NCBI GenBank assembly: GCA_002189035.1
Contig: NEEC01000016.1
Coordinates: forward strand, 1,054,001-1,118,000
Length of the DNA stretch: 64,000 nt
Direction of reading: 5' to 3'
Origin: Utricularia gibba
Taxonomy: Eukaryota > Streptophyta > Magnoliopsida > Lamiales > Lentibulariaceae
Shown: piece by piece, positions 1 through 13,829 of the stretch
Layout: each line of letters opens with the position of its first letter
Numbering within the stretch: position 1 is the stretch's first letter
Program-made: the position numbers and the translations under genes
Notes under the pieces: model-generated
Told to the model about the DNA's origin: nothing
The model's database searches: none
Seen by the model: the letters and a program-made list of their open reading frames with translations, nothing else

Positions 1-13
1 TGTTTTTCATTTA

Positions 14-262
14 TTATATTACTTAGGATTATACTAAAAACAAGTATGTAGATAGATACTAACTAATAAGTATAAATGTTACGGGATTTAATGATTTTTT
101 TTCGTAGTTTCGTATTTATAATAAGTAGAAGGTCTATATTATATTACTTGTGATTATACTAAAAAAAGTATGTAGATAGATACTAACTAATAAGTGTAAA
201 TGGTACAAAAATTAATGATTTTTTTCGGTAGTTTCGTATTTATAATTAGTAGAAGGTGTGTA
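14..262. repeat. AT-rich tandem duplication, about 125 bp unit
   Basis: Two adjacent copies share the core GTATGTAGATAGATACTAAC and a later TTTCGTATTTATAA block, with a period of 124-125 bases and a few indels. The left copy touches the window edge, so more units may lie outside. No coding content is seen. The rest of the stretch up to the P450 promoter is AT-rich and holds a short TTTAGGG-like run near 305-325. Confidence 0.8.
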
Positions 263-486
263 GTAATCCGAAAAAATAAGAAAAATCAAATTGTATGTGG
301 ATTGGGGTTTAGGGTTTTTTAGGGATTGTTGGGAGAGAATGAATGGGTGGGAGATTCTGGTGTCTTCTTCAATGGATTGAAAGGAAATGAATGAATGTTA
401 AAACCTATGAATGTCATTTGCAGAATAAACAAAAAGGGGTATTTAATAGAAAAATGGTATTATTTAATGTGATGTGTGTATTAGTC

Positions 487-3257
<2,771 letters not shown>

Positions 3258-4316
3258 TTAATCAAGCATGTAAATTCTTGAGGCTATATCCTGAACAAGC
3301 CAGTCGAAGCCCTCGAGAAGCCCTTGCCCTGTGTAAGCACTGCATCCCACAATCCTCCAGTGTCGGCTTTTGTCCATGGCATCTAACTCTAGCACCTGTG
3401 GGTTGACATCAGCAACATAAACGTAGCTACAGAACTTCTGCTTCTGTGATTATAACGAAAGTGAAATGAAGCAAAGAGGTAGCAGCTGAGGACATATCGC
3501 ACCTTTGCAATATCATCAGGTGAAAGAGAACCTTGTATGTCCTGCTTATTTGCAAAGATCAATAGGGACGACCCTGACAACCTCTGTCAAAGAAGTAAGG
3601 TATCTTTGTTGAGCATACGAGAAACTAGAAAAGATGCATCATTTGCGTATCTGGTGCACACTAGGACCAAAGTAAATGCATTTTCAAGGCTAAGCAGAGG
3701 AAGGAGAATGCATAGTCACTAAGAAAGATCACAGAGTTGAATGATAAAGCATGCCTCTTCCTTGAGAAGATTATGCAATTCATTCTTGCAGTCATATAGC
3801 CTTCTGCGATCAGAACTATCAACCACCCACACCAACCCATCCGTCTGCTCGAAATAATTCCTCCAATAAGACCGAATTGTTTTTTGTCCTCCAACATCCC
3901 ATATATTCAACGTATACCTGCAGAAACTCAAAACCCTCTTGTCACAAAAAATCGAAGACCAGTTCTCAGCCCCTGAAACAGTAAGTATGCTGCGAAAGCA
4001 TCCAAATTAAATGTTCAAAAGAACATACTTTTGATAAGAGAGAGTTTTAATGTTGAAGCCCAGAGTTGGGCTGATAATGCTGGTATCTTCACCATTAATT
4101 TTCATCACTATCGTTGTCTTCCCCGAATTATCAAGACCCCTGCGAATTTCCCCACAAAGAGACACACATGAACATAAATCAAGGCATTGCAGAATGTAGC
4201 GAAAACCCCATGAAAAGTAATCGAAATCCAAGCAAGCACAATGATAATTACACCATGAGGATGCGCATTTCCTTCTCCTTGCGCTTGATTTTCCTGATGA
4301 CGCTCAGCAGTCCCAT
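3258..4316 (-). CDS. TTN5: ADP-ribosylation factor-like GTPase ARL2 / TITAN5
   Basis: ARL2 is a small GTPase that works with tubulin cofactors. The Arabidopsis orthologue TITAN5 is needed for embryo and endosperm development. Five exons on the minus strand (4252-4316, 4029-4139, 3755-3917, 3503-3583, 3258-3395) give 185 residues, exactly the family length. The start reads [29 protein letters not shown] is the P-loop, PTLGFN is switch I, WDVGGQ is switch II, NKQD is the guanine-specificity motif, and CSAYTGQG is the G5 region. The second glycine supports N-myristoylation in principle, though ARL2 proteins are usually not myristoylated. Intron 3 begins with GC (3753-3754) instead of GT, because the exon must end in KEE before RLSGSSLL. 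All other junctions are canonical and keep frame. Confidence 0.95.
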
Positions 4317-5039
4317 TTCTCAAGAGCTTCTCCACCAAGAAGATTCGGTTCGGGCATACAAATTGGTAGGGCTCTCACTTCTGCGTTTCACAACATGGGG
4401 AACACAGTATTACAGACCGCATCAAAACCAAATAATGAGGCCCAATTAAAGCCCGTTAAGGGCCCAATAACTCCAGGGAAGCAAACACATCTTTTCTTGG
4501 TTTTCTTATATACATGACTACTACATTGTATCATTTCTAAATATTATTTAATTTTATTAAAATATATTTTAATAATTGGAATTAAAGAATTTCTTACTTC
4601 TCATTTTATATACAAATATAAAATGTATAAAAAAAATGAGAATTACATATATTTATAATGTTTTTGTATGTGAAAAAAAAGATAGAATGAATTTTAATGA
4701 ATAATGGAATTTTTTTATTAAAAATATATATGACAAATGGGAATTAAAGAATTTGTTACTTCCTATATTAAATGTACATTTAAAAGTATAAATAAAAATA
4801 TATATGCCATTAAATATATTTATATTGTTTTTGTATGTGAAAAAATGAAAAAAAAAGGAAGAAAATCGAATAAATATTAATGAATAATGACATTTTGTAT
4901 TAAAAAATTGGATAGCATAAAAGACACACCTTTCTGGATTGGGCTAAGGGGGAAAATTGGAACAGCGAGAAGTAGAATGGGTACAATCCAAGGCGCAAAA
5001 ACTAAGTTTACGGCTCATCCTTTCAGCGTTCTCCGGCGA
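4317..5039. other. AT-rich spacer with a tandem duplication
   Basis: The first 130 bases probably hold the ARL2 leader and promoter. From about 4560 to 4912 an AT-rich segment is present twice with a period of 162-167 bases. Both copies carry GGAATTAAAGAATTT and TGTTTTTGTATGTG and end with an ATGAATAATG block. No gene is seen. Confidence 0.6.
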
Positions 5040-5686
5040 TCAGAATCCGCCGAAATCGTGCACGAATCCCGGCCGGTCGGCGATGCTGAACCGCCACGAG
5101 AGGTACGAGGATCCTCCTCCAGAGCTCGAGTCTTCATCGTAGTTCGAACCCAGTCGCTGTTGTGGCTCTTGTCCCCACACCGTTTGCGGGGTCTCCACCG
5201 CCGTCGCGGCCGTGGCTCTCCTCTCCTCCTTTTTGTAGCGAATCCCACAAGCGTTGCACAACGACTGCACGAAATGACTTTTGCTTTAATCGATCATTTT
5301 CAAGAGGCAATTTTCAGATAACGAAACACATACCTTAGGGCCTTTGGGCCGTTGCGCCAGAGAGGAGTAGAGGTGGTGTCGCAATTAGCGCAGCGTCGAG
5401 CGAGTAGTGGGTCTCCGCCGGCGGCGGCGTCGGGGGAGGCTAGCTGCGCCGTCGCGCTCCTGGAAGAGGAGGAGGCGGAGGAGGAGGTGATGTTCCATCC
5501 GAAGCCGGAGCGGAAGCAAATGCCATCCCGCTTCTTCTCCCTGACGGCATTCTCGCGGCGCGTCGACGGAGTTCCGAGAGAAAGCGTGCAATCCACAGAC
5601 GACGTCGTGGCGGCGTGACTAGACAAAACCTCATGCTGCTGCTGATACATCCCACAAGGGCAAAAACTGCCGCACCTGTGACTCAT
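5040..5686 (-). CDS. HAN: GATA factor of the HANABA TARANU (GATA18/19) type, one frameshift at the splice site
   Basis: HAN-type B-class GATA factors act in the nucleus and set boundaries in meristems and flowers. Exon 1 is 5334-5686 and exon 2 is 5040-5264. The protein has a Cys/Gln-rich start, VDCTLSLGTPSTR (a HAN-family signature), a Gly/Ala/Ser stretch, LLARRCANCDTTSTPLWRNG, then SLCNACGIRYKKEERRATAA, and a C-terminal LSWRFSIADRP block. The zinc finger is C-x2-C-x18-C-x2-C only if one G is added at 5341-5342, where the family has GPKGPK before the donor. Without it the second half of the finger is out of frame. With it the CDS is 193 codons. An in-frame ATG exists upstream at 5899, but a minus-strand TATA box at 5775-5782 lies between the two and favours 5686. 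I did not see a second acceptor that would rescue the frame. Confidence 0.9.
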
Positions 5687-5774
5687 CCCGGTTTCCGATA
5701 CCAAGTTCCAAATGTCCGCCGAGTCGCCGCCGTTGCTGAGTGTTGGAGCCTGCGGTGAGGTCCTGGAGGTTCGC

Positions 5775-5782
5775 TTTTTATA
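5775..5782 (-). promoter_or_regulatory. TATA box of the HAN-like gene
   Basis: TATAAAAA on the minus strand is 88 bases before the ATG at 5686. It lies downstream of the alternative in-frame ATG at 5899, so transcripts starting here could not include that codon. Confidence 0.6.
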
Positions 5783-5899
5783 GGCACCATGGATTGGAAC
5801 AGTCTCAAAATTGACACAGATTCTCTCTTGCCCATTTGGACAGTCAAAAAAGAGCCCACGTGACTGGCGGCAACACTCGAGGCCCCCTCCCCCTAACAT

Positions 5900-8800
5900 A
5901 ACTCTCTTTCAAATGCCAAAATCATGTTAAACACATCAATTTATTATATTAATTGCAAACCCGAACTCTTAAGTTATTATATAATACTCATCTATTTGAG
6001 AAACCACAAACAAGCCCCAACCCAAAAAAGTGTGTATGGAAATTAGGCGAATCCCAGATCAATTATGAATGAAATAAAAAAAATAATGTATATAAATACA
6101 ATTTATTTAATTTTAGATGAATTCATTTTATCGAAAAGAATGCAAAATCGTAAAGATTAGATATTCAAAATAAACAATATACTGCAATTATATAATGTAT
6201 TGTTAAATTTCGCACCAAGATGCGAATATGAAATCACAATATTACTTTGTTTTATATTAAATATTACATGTTAATTATATCATTAACGATAAATATTGAT
6301 ATTTAGAAATATGAAATTATTTTCATGTATTATGTTTAATTCATATGATTAGATAAGAGAGGTGAGGTGCACATTCACATTTTTCTTTTTAAAAAATCTA
6401 TCTTAATCTCATATTTATTTAAAATTAAGAAATAATTATAAAATAATTCACTATACTATTTTAACCGTATTCTTTTTTTTAAATATCGAAACATTAAAAG
6501 TATATTTGGTTTTTTTCATTCAAAAATCGCTTAAAATAAAATAGAATCATTATTTATTTTTAAAAAATAAGGAATTTTTATAAATTTTTATTTTTGAACC
6601 GTTAGAATTTCTGTTCAAACCAAAGTTGATAACCGAACTGGGTAAAGGTGCAAAAGCTGCAGTCCTTGTTCCGGCGATGACGTCTGCAAGGTGGAGTCCT
6701 CATTCCGGTCGACTGTCGAACAGATTCGATTCGTTTTTGCCGTCGGCCGCCGGTGCCCACACTCTGCAATCGCATGTACGGTTACAGTAACTTGAACATG
6801 GTTTGTTCGTTGTTGGAGACAGAGCTGGAGAGTCTGATTAGGGTGCGCATTATTAAAAAGCAGAAGAAGGAGGATCTGATGTCGGGATGAAAAACAAAAG
6901 AATCCTGGGCCTCTGGTACTCATCTCAAACCAAGAGAAATGCAATGTTCCTCTGCAAATCTTTGACCGCGCGAGAAAGGCAAAGCTACCCACTCCTCCTA
7001 CTACTTCCCTGTGTTTGTTTCCTTTATTTTTTTAAAAAAATTTCTTCTTTTTATGGAGCCTCAAAAACCCAGATCAGATCATCATTAATACTGACTGTAA
7101 TCAGTTGTTATTCCATGTTAATTGTGATTATGTTATTTTTTTTGGAGTGTTAGAACAGTTTATCTACTTATGATTTGAAATTGAAATAGTTAATTATATA
7201 AAAAATATACATTTTTAATAATCAATTGAGATTTTTTAAACTTGATCTATGTTTTTTGTATATTTCAATCTTCAGTGCATTCTTCTAATCCATCATATCA
7301 TTAATTTCAACATAGTAATTTGAGTATTGTATTAAAACAAATAATATCACAACAAGACTTGAAATTAAAATTATAAAATAGGTAATAAATTATAAATTAT
7401 TAGTTTTCGATTGAATATAATTTTTTCTAATGTGATATATTTTTTTATGTGTTTAGAGCTCATGCGTTCCCATACCCATCACACCCTAAATGTTAGCATG
7501 AATAATGTAAAAAATAATACCTCTAAAAAAAGAAAGAAAAAAGAGTGGATGGATGCGGCGAGAGCGCATGAAGAAGGGTCGGGTCGTATTGGACAAGGTG
7601 GGACCCGCTGAGGGAGAGGAGCAATTTCCTAAGCCATTGTTATTCCCTGGAGCAGGCCGCTGGGCCCACCCTCTTCCACGAAAAGGCCTGATGATTGCCG
7701 TTAATTCTCGCGCCACGTGTCGTTGACCAGCCATGCAATTCCCATGCAAGGCTAGCTTTAATTTAAATTATTTTTCTCTTCAAGTGCAGAAATAAATAAT
7801 AAATAAAAATGAATATAAAAATATAAATAATGAGGAAAAAAAAGAAAAAGACATGGGGATCGGCGAGATCGATCCAACCCCGTACTTGTCTAGTCCCGAC
7901 TTTGATGGAAATCGATTTGTCCAATTCTCACCAAACCAAAAAATAATTTCATCAAGAAATATGACACAAATTCTATTTAAAAAAGGGAATAAATGTAAAA
8001 TGTGTTTCTTTTATTTTTAATAATTTATAAATGTTTTGTTTAGGACCTTATAATAGTATCTCATAATGGCTATAGATGGAAGATAGAATGTGTTTTATTA
8101 GAGAAATCACCTTAATATTGTATTAATTTTGTTATTCGAAATGAAAAATATAGGACAAAAAAATAAAAAAGAAGTTATTTTAGCAGTTCATTGTAATAAA
8201 AACAATGTGACACAACAGTGAAATGATCTTAGCATCGGATTGTAATTTTAAAAAAATAGTGGGGAAATTGGGTAAAAAAAATAGGAAAAAGAAACGAAAA
8301 GAAAAGAAGCGCCTAAAAAGCAACGTAGGAGGAGACTGCAAGTAAGTTTTCAAGGGGGAATCCGGGTTCCCCAACGGAGCTTCTTTTTGTAATCTGTGTT
8401 CCCGTTCCCGTAGTCCCACACCCTAAAGGCGACACATTTTGGCGACTAGATCTGCACCCCTCCACTCGCATTCACTCACAGTCCACACCCCATTTCTCTC
8501 TTGAGCGCAGACGATTCTCTGAATGAGGGTTCGACCCGGAGCAGAAATTGATTCCCTGTGGTTTTCTCACATGTCCAAATCCCAATTCGAAAGGATGATC
8601 ATCCGGACCCTGAATGGGTGCAGAGTTCGATCCCATCCATGCTCTGGATTCCACCTTTAGTGGCCTGTGGCTGTGTCTTTTGCTCTTTTGACTTTGTAAA
8701 ATAAGCGCCACTAATCAGTCCACCTTTTTGAATGCCAATCGCCTAATAACGAACCATTTGCGAAAAGGGTTTGACGCAAAAGGGGAAGCTGATTGATATC

Positions 8801-9759
8801 GAACAACTCCAAGCCTTAGGAGCGAAGCATGCTCGTGAATGTAGTGCGATGGAATGCGTTTGCAACTAGATCGACTTCTGATGCCACATGGTGACTTTGC
8901 ATAATATTGTTTGTTTTGACGATTTTACGTTTTTTCTAAAAAGAGAAAAGGTATAATACGAAATTAGGTGTATTTCTCTATATCATTATAAACCCCTTGT
9001 ACTTAGAGGGTCGGTGGGAGGGAATTTGTTAGTGTTGCTATTTTTTTTTTTTAATTTGGGGGAAAAGGGAAGTATTTTAGGGAATGGGTAAATGTGGAGT
9101 GAAGCTTTGTTTCGTTGGGTAGTGGTGACGATGCATGGGGAAATGGAGTGAAAGAGGAAAGGGAACGTGGACCCCTTCCCCGCCGGGAATGACAACAACA
9201 CATGCGGGTGTGTGTGTGTGTGTGTGTGACGACGAATGGGAATTCAGAGGTCCGCATCCTTATGGACAAAGGAAAGGAACTACTCCGCCGCCGCCCCGCC
9301 TCCAAATTCTTCTGTTTTCCGGTCAGCTACAGCGGCTGCTAGTTGCTCCTCCTTTCTCCGGAATGTTCAGCACATACTGGGCCCGTACATGCAACGTGTT
9401 CCGGCGGGCCGGTTGAGACCTCAGCACGGCTGTCGGAATCGCGGTTATGATGGGGAATTGAGCCCGGTAACAATACTTTGAGCCGGGTCGACATGGATTT
9501 TGGACTTTAACGGAAGCCCAATAATAAGCCCACATATATAAATAATTAAATAGAAACCTTTTTCTTCTGAGGGTATAATCGGATGTCCCTGCGTGGCGGA
9601 CAGATCGACATGTAGGGACCGGCGCTGTCACGGATAGATGCAGCCGCCGGCCAAGATCGGAATCCCAGTCCCCAACCTTATCAATCACCGGTGAGCCAGA
9701 TTGCGACTCCAATTCTTTAGTTCGTCGACGTGATCCGGACGACGCCTCCTCCGACGGGC
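5900..9759. other. Long AT-rich intergenic region
   Basis: The region is mostly AT-rich with poly-A/T runs. It has islands of more balanced composition at about 6610-6990, 7550-7750, 8330-8880 and 9120-9480. A GT dinucleotide run occupies about 9208-9228. Short open frames in these islands show no family I recognise and no convincing splice structure. The last 300 bases may include an eroded upstream part of the glycosylase pseudogene. Confidence 0.6.
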
Positions 9760-10480
9760 AGAACCCGTCAAGGATTCCAATTCGCCCGCAAATGATGTGC
9801 AACTCTCCAACCCTAGTACCGACGATAAGATGGGTGCCTTCGCAAACAGCAGCTTCATCCTCCTCCTCCTCCTCCAATTCCCTACCCCATGTCATCAGAG
9901 CTTTGTCACCGGAGGGCAAGGCTGAGACTGCTTTCAGTTCTCTCGCGAAGAGCATCATCCATCAGCAACCGGCTCTCACGGCTGGATCTTTTATTCACAT
10001 ACGCTATACATCTCTTTCTTCCCAATAGCTTAAACAAATTGGTGTTTCGGGACTCAAAGCCAGTTATTTGCAGGATTTGGCAAATAAGCACATATATGGG
10101 ATCTCGTCGGATGAGGTTATTGTAAACATGGATCATAAATATGGTCGTAACATTTTCCCTGCGAAGACCAGATGTGTTTGCCGCTTACCGATTTGGGGTG
10201 TTAGGACTCGATCGCAGCTATTACATGATTTGGATGAGCTGCTTAGGCTTTTCACAGATGGAACGGAACACCTTTTGTGAAAAATGGCGGCCTATCACCG
10301 GAGCATCGCAAAGGGAAACGAATCATCATCTCCCAGTAAGAATCTCACGGCTCCGCAGGGTGGCGGCCTTGTGCAGCCATTACAGCAAATAGAGTCACAG
10401 CAGCATCATCTGCAGCTTGTCGAAAGCACTGGAAACGAAGGGATATTCACTTTTCGTTTGATTGAACATGGAAATCTATC
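9760..10480 (+). pseudogene. Broken copy of a HhH-GPD DNA-3-methyladenine glycosylase
   Basis: The plus strand shows pieces in family order: RIPIRP, then AFSSLAKSIIHQQPALTAG, then IGVSGLKASYLQDLANK with GISSDEVIVNMD, then FSLRRPDVF, then LLHDLDELLRLF, then CEKWRP, then a Gln/His-rich tail. The family is the plant alkyladenine glycosylase that removes alkylated bases in the nucleus. The pieces lie in different frames. A TAG sits after YTSL, the linker that should precede IGVSG is missing, and about 22 residues containing the helix-hairpin-helix loop (normally MVKGIG...) are deleted after VNMD. The catalytic aspartate motif (usually DLGV) reads AYRFGV here. It cannot encode an active enzyme. 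I cannot tell whether it is a retrocopy or a decayed DNA duplicate. Confidence 0.85.
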
Positions 10481-10837
10481 AGTTTCGCTGCCTGCCCTCT
10501 TCTTCTGCTGTGTTCTCTTCTGGTAAAGGTTAGGTGGGGGAGAGGTGGCGATTTGCCGCCAGGGGCCGTGGCCCCCATATATATATTTTTTTAATTTTAA
10601 CATTATTGTTTTTGAATTGATTTAAAAATTTGATTCATCTATATATTATTTTAGGAAATTCATATTAGCTATAATTCGAAATTTAAAAAATTAATTTAAT
10701 CCGAGAGTCGGGAGATTTTTATTTATTGAATTTATTTCGAGTACAGTATCTAATGCGAAAAAGACTCTCGTCGCCGGCGGCTGAGTGGATTCTGGGAAGA
10801 AAATGGTGCGTGCTTGTGATGCTGGGATGCTTACATC
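10481..10837. other. Spacer after the glycosylase pseudogene
   Basis: AT-rich sequence with a TATATATA run at about 10578-10585, then the probable 3' UTR of the RADIALIS-like gene. No gene is seen. Confidence 0.5.
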
Positions 10838-11080
10838 TCAGCGCTTCTTTTGGGTGGTGATGTATTCTGGAAAGGGAATGGCGCCGTCCTCAATGTGCCT
10901 GAGATCCTCCAACAGGATCTGGTAGTGCTGCTTAACTTCCTCGATGGATTTTCCGACAGCCCTGGCCACGTTGTGCCACCGGTCCGGGGTGTCCCTATCG
11001 TAGATGGCCAACGCCCTCTCGAACAGCTTGTTCTGCCTCGGCGTCCACGACGAGCAGCTGCTGCTGTCCTTGGATGCCAT
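10838..11080 (-). CDS. RADIALIS-like single-MYB (SANT) protein
   Basis: Small nuclear single-MYB proteins of this family regulate floral asymmetry and other development, partly by competing for MYB partners. The single exon encodes 80 residues: a Ser-rich start ([11 protein letters not shown]), the MYB helix region [58 protein letters not shown] and a short basic tail. Length and motif order match RADIALIS-like proteins. Most relatives have one more residue at AVGGKT; here the sequence is AVGKS, an in-frame difference and not a break. Longer in-frame reading upstream to 11221 is rejected because the TATA box at 11154-11161 lies within it. Orthology to a numbered RL gene is not assignable by eye. 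Confidence 0.92.
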   Translation of the reverse strand: MASKDSSSCSSWTPRQNKLFERALAIYDRDTPDRWHNVARAVGKSIEEVKQHYQILLEDLRHIEDGAIPFPEYITTQKKR

Positions 11081-11153
11081 CTCAGAGAGGGAGGAGGGAA
11101 CGAGGAACGAACAAGGGATGAATGATGATGGAAGTGGTGTTGTGGGGGCGATG

Positions 11154-11161
11154 CTTATATA
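11154..11161 (-). promoter_or_regulatory. TATA box of the RADIALIS-like gene
   Basis: TATATAAG on the minus strand is 73 bases before the ATG at 11080. Confidence 0.6.
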
Positions 11162-12599
11162 CTGCTCAAGGGGGGAAGTTGATTCCTGCAAATTGGGGAA
11201 TATATCTCTTGCATATGGCAAAAAAAAACTGGGAATCTCTCCCAGTGGCTATGGAATATTCATTCATTTTTCACCTGCAAAAATCTCATCCATCAAAAGT
11301 TGCTGAAGATGCATCATATCATGGAACTACTAGCAGCTGCTTTTGCTTCCTTGTTCTCCTTCACACCCCCAGTCTACGGTGGCTGTTGCTTTTCGATCAG
11401 ATGCAACCCCAAGTGGAGGATAATATCGGATTGGATGAGCGGTGTGTGTCTGATTCTTGCTCGTAGAAACCGCGGTGGCTAAGTTATTCCATACTGTCAA
11501 GTGGCTGTGTTGCTACGGGTGATTGAACCACGATCACATTGTTTTCTTTTTGCTGATGGGGAATCAATAAAGCATCCTGATCCAACAGTATCTAGACAGT
11601 CCACTCAGAGAAGAAGAACATAGCTCTGAGTCAGATCCATTGCTGAGAAAGAGAATGATTCTCCAAAAAGGGTGGTCCGGTCCACCTTCCAGATATCCTC
11701 CTGAAACCTCCAGAAAAATAGGAATCAAATGCAACGGCAGCATCTTGCTGCTGTTGCTCCACTTGAATTCATGAGGTGTGTAAACCCTGTATTATAGCTT
11801 GAGTTGGTTCTTTTTTTTTTTCCCAAGATTCCTGCAAAAAAGCTACTATCCCTGAATCGAAACACAAGATGTGTGTTCAAGTTCATTTCGTGGAAGAGGC
11901 TGAACGTGGAGTATTCTGAAGCAGCAGATGCCATACAATCTGACTGAACAACCGGGGAATATAATGCATATTCTCTTTTTCCCACTTGCCTTGAGAATTC
12001 TTCAACGTCATCCATTTACAGAGAAAGACAGCAACGATCTCAAATCCTCGTCTATCAGCCCGACCCAACCAAACCCTTCTTCAGTAGCAGCATAAAATGC
12101 CACCCATTCCGTTTTCATGCAGCTGATACAACTTGGAATGCTAATGAACTCAGCCCTCCTCTGACACCACATGAACATCTTGTAATGAAATCACAACCCA
12201 AGTTGCAGGGTTTTAGGTTTTGCTCATCTGGGAGCTTTCTTATCCATCACTGGTCTGCTACAGTACTGCCAAGTTCTGCATTTTGTATCATCTTATCGTG
12301 TTGTGAGCATTTACTGTTAGTTTTGTGTCGACAATCCTTATGAGAGATCCAATCAAGCCAATCGAATAACTTATAAGTTGGGAACATTAACATTAACCTT
12401 CTGGTGGACCAAGCAACGCAAACCAGGTCCTACTTGACAGAAAGTTGATCTGGACCTCAAAGAAAGTAGGCCCTCTGCCTGATCCAAATGCAAATGCATC
12501 CCCCCTTTGGCGCACATACGCACTAAATGACTCCGCCAGCTGTTTCAAGCTCACATGGATGCAACCTTTTCTTCTCCATCATTCTTCACACGAAAGCCT

Positions 12600-12630
<31 letters not shown>

Positions 12631-13750
12631 TTTCTGCGATACGCATCCGGATAATGCAATTTAGTATCGATAAAACCACCCAAACGGAACCGACAATGGG
12701 ATCTGCAGTCGGCTCAATCCAAAGAGGACAGTGTGAACTCGGTCGACCGGATACCTGCCCCCTTTGGCGCTGGGGTCTGGGATGATGCCGACTGGTTACT
12801 AGTCTCCCTCCTTTGTCCCCATCCTTTCCATTTGTGCTCCTAACCTTGGAGCGCGTGGGCCGTCTGCTTATCTCCTCAAATAAACAATACAGTCGATGAT
12901 ATGCAAAAGCTGTGCTCCGCACAGAGAAAACGGGCCCAGAAATTCTTTTTTCCAAGCATCGTTCTCTAAAACTGACATTGTCCCGCATCAATTCATCACC
13001 ATTGCCTCCCTCTTTCATAGACTTGATCGAAGAGGGAGGTCCAGACTCCCTATTTTATTGTCCAAACTCCCCCAAGCATCACTCATCAGCTCTTCTCCAA
13101 CCCATTACGCCTCAGTCTCCTCTCCACAAAGCAAGTTGTGTAGTTTTTGTTCTGCTTCTTGAAAATCACTCTCCAATGGCGTCTCTGTACCCTTTTCATC
13201 TTAATGGAGTTGATAATCACATGGCTAATACGTATTAGGCCTTGTAATTCACCCCTTAAATCCAATCAATACTCATTATTCAAAGTAGTCACTAAGTGGT
13301 CCTAAGAACAAAGACCCCTGCTTTTCTTTAAGACCATACATCATTGTGGATTCAATGTGTCGGTGCCCTTCACCTAAACAAAATCAATTTAAGGGGAAAA
13401 AAATGCTAATGATGCTTCTCTTGATCTATGGAAATCAACACACCATGTGAAATGGTGGAATCCCCTCTGTGCTGTTTTAACCGAAAGAAAGAAAGAAAGA
13501 TTAGTGGGGTTGATGTTGAAATGCGTAATCCTACCCGTTATCGTGTTTGGGGTTTGGGGTTTAGGGTTTTAGATTTGGGGTTTAGGGTCTGGATTTTGAG
13601 GAATTTTGGGGAGATGGGAGGGGTAATGTGCAAATATGAGATATGATATGTGTATTTTAATACACGGGACAAGGGCACGTGGTGTGGTTGCACCACTGGC
13701 ACAGTGGCGGGGTTGGGCTCCACCACCCCCTCCGGTCTCCTCCCGCTTCT
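11162..13750. other. Intergenic region shared by two divergent transcription factor genes
   Basis: No recognisable gene. A CTT trinucleotide run spans about 12599-12630. A short frame at 13176-13238 (MASLYPFHLNGVDNH) is too small to call. Around 13543-13590 there are several TTTAGGG/GGGTTTAGGG units, resembling plant telo-boxes, about 240 bases before the bHLH start codon. Confidence 0.6.
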
Positions 13751-13758
13751 TATAAAAA
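13751..13758 (+). promoter_or_regulatory. TATA box of the bHLH gene
   Basis: TATAAAAA is 72 bases before the ATG at 13830, inside CT-rich sequence. It supports 13830 as the start and argues against the longer in-frame reading from 13650. Confidence 0.65.
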
Positions 13759-13829
13759 AGAAACCCTTGGGATCGTCTCCGGCTACGCCTCACACTCTCC
13801 ATTTCGACGGCGACGGCTCTCCGGGGAAC

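Noticed and set aside
9323-9958. 211-residue minus-strand frame
   Set aside because: It is partly antisense to the glycosylase pseudogene and shows no family features; low-complexity Glu run from a TCC repeat.
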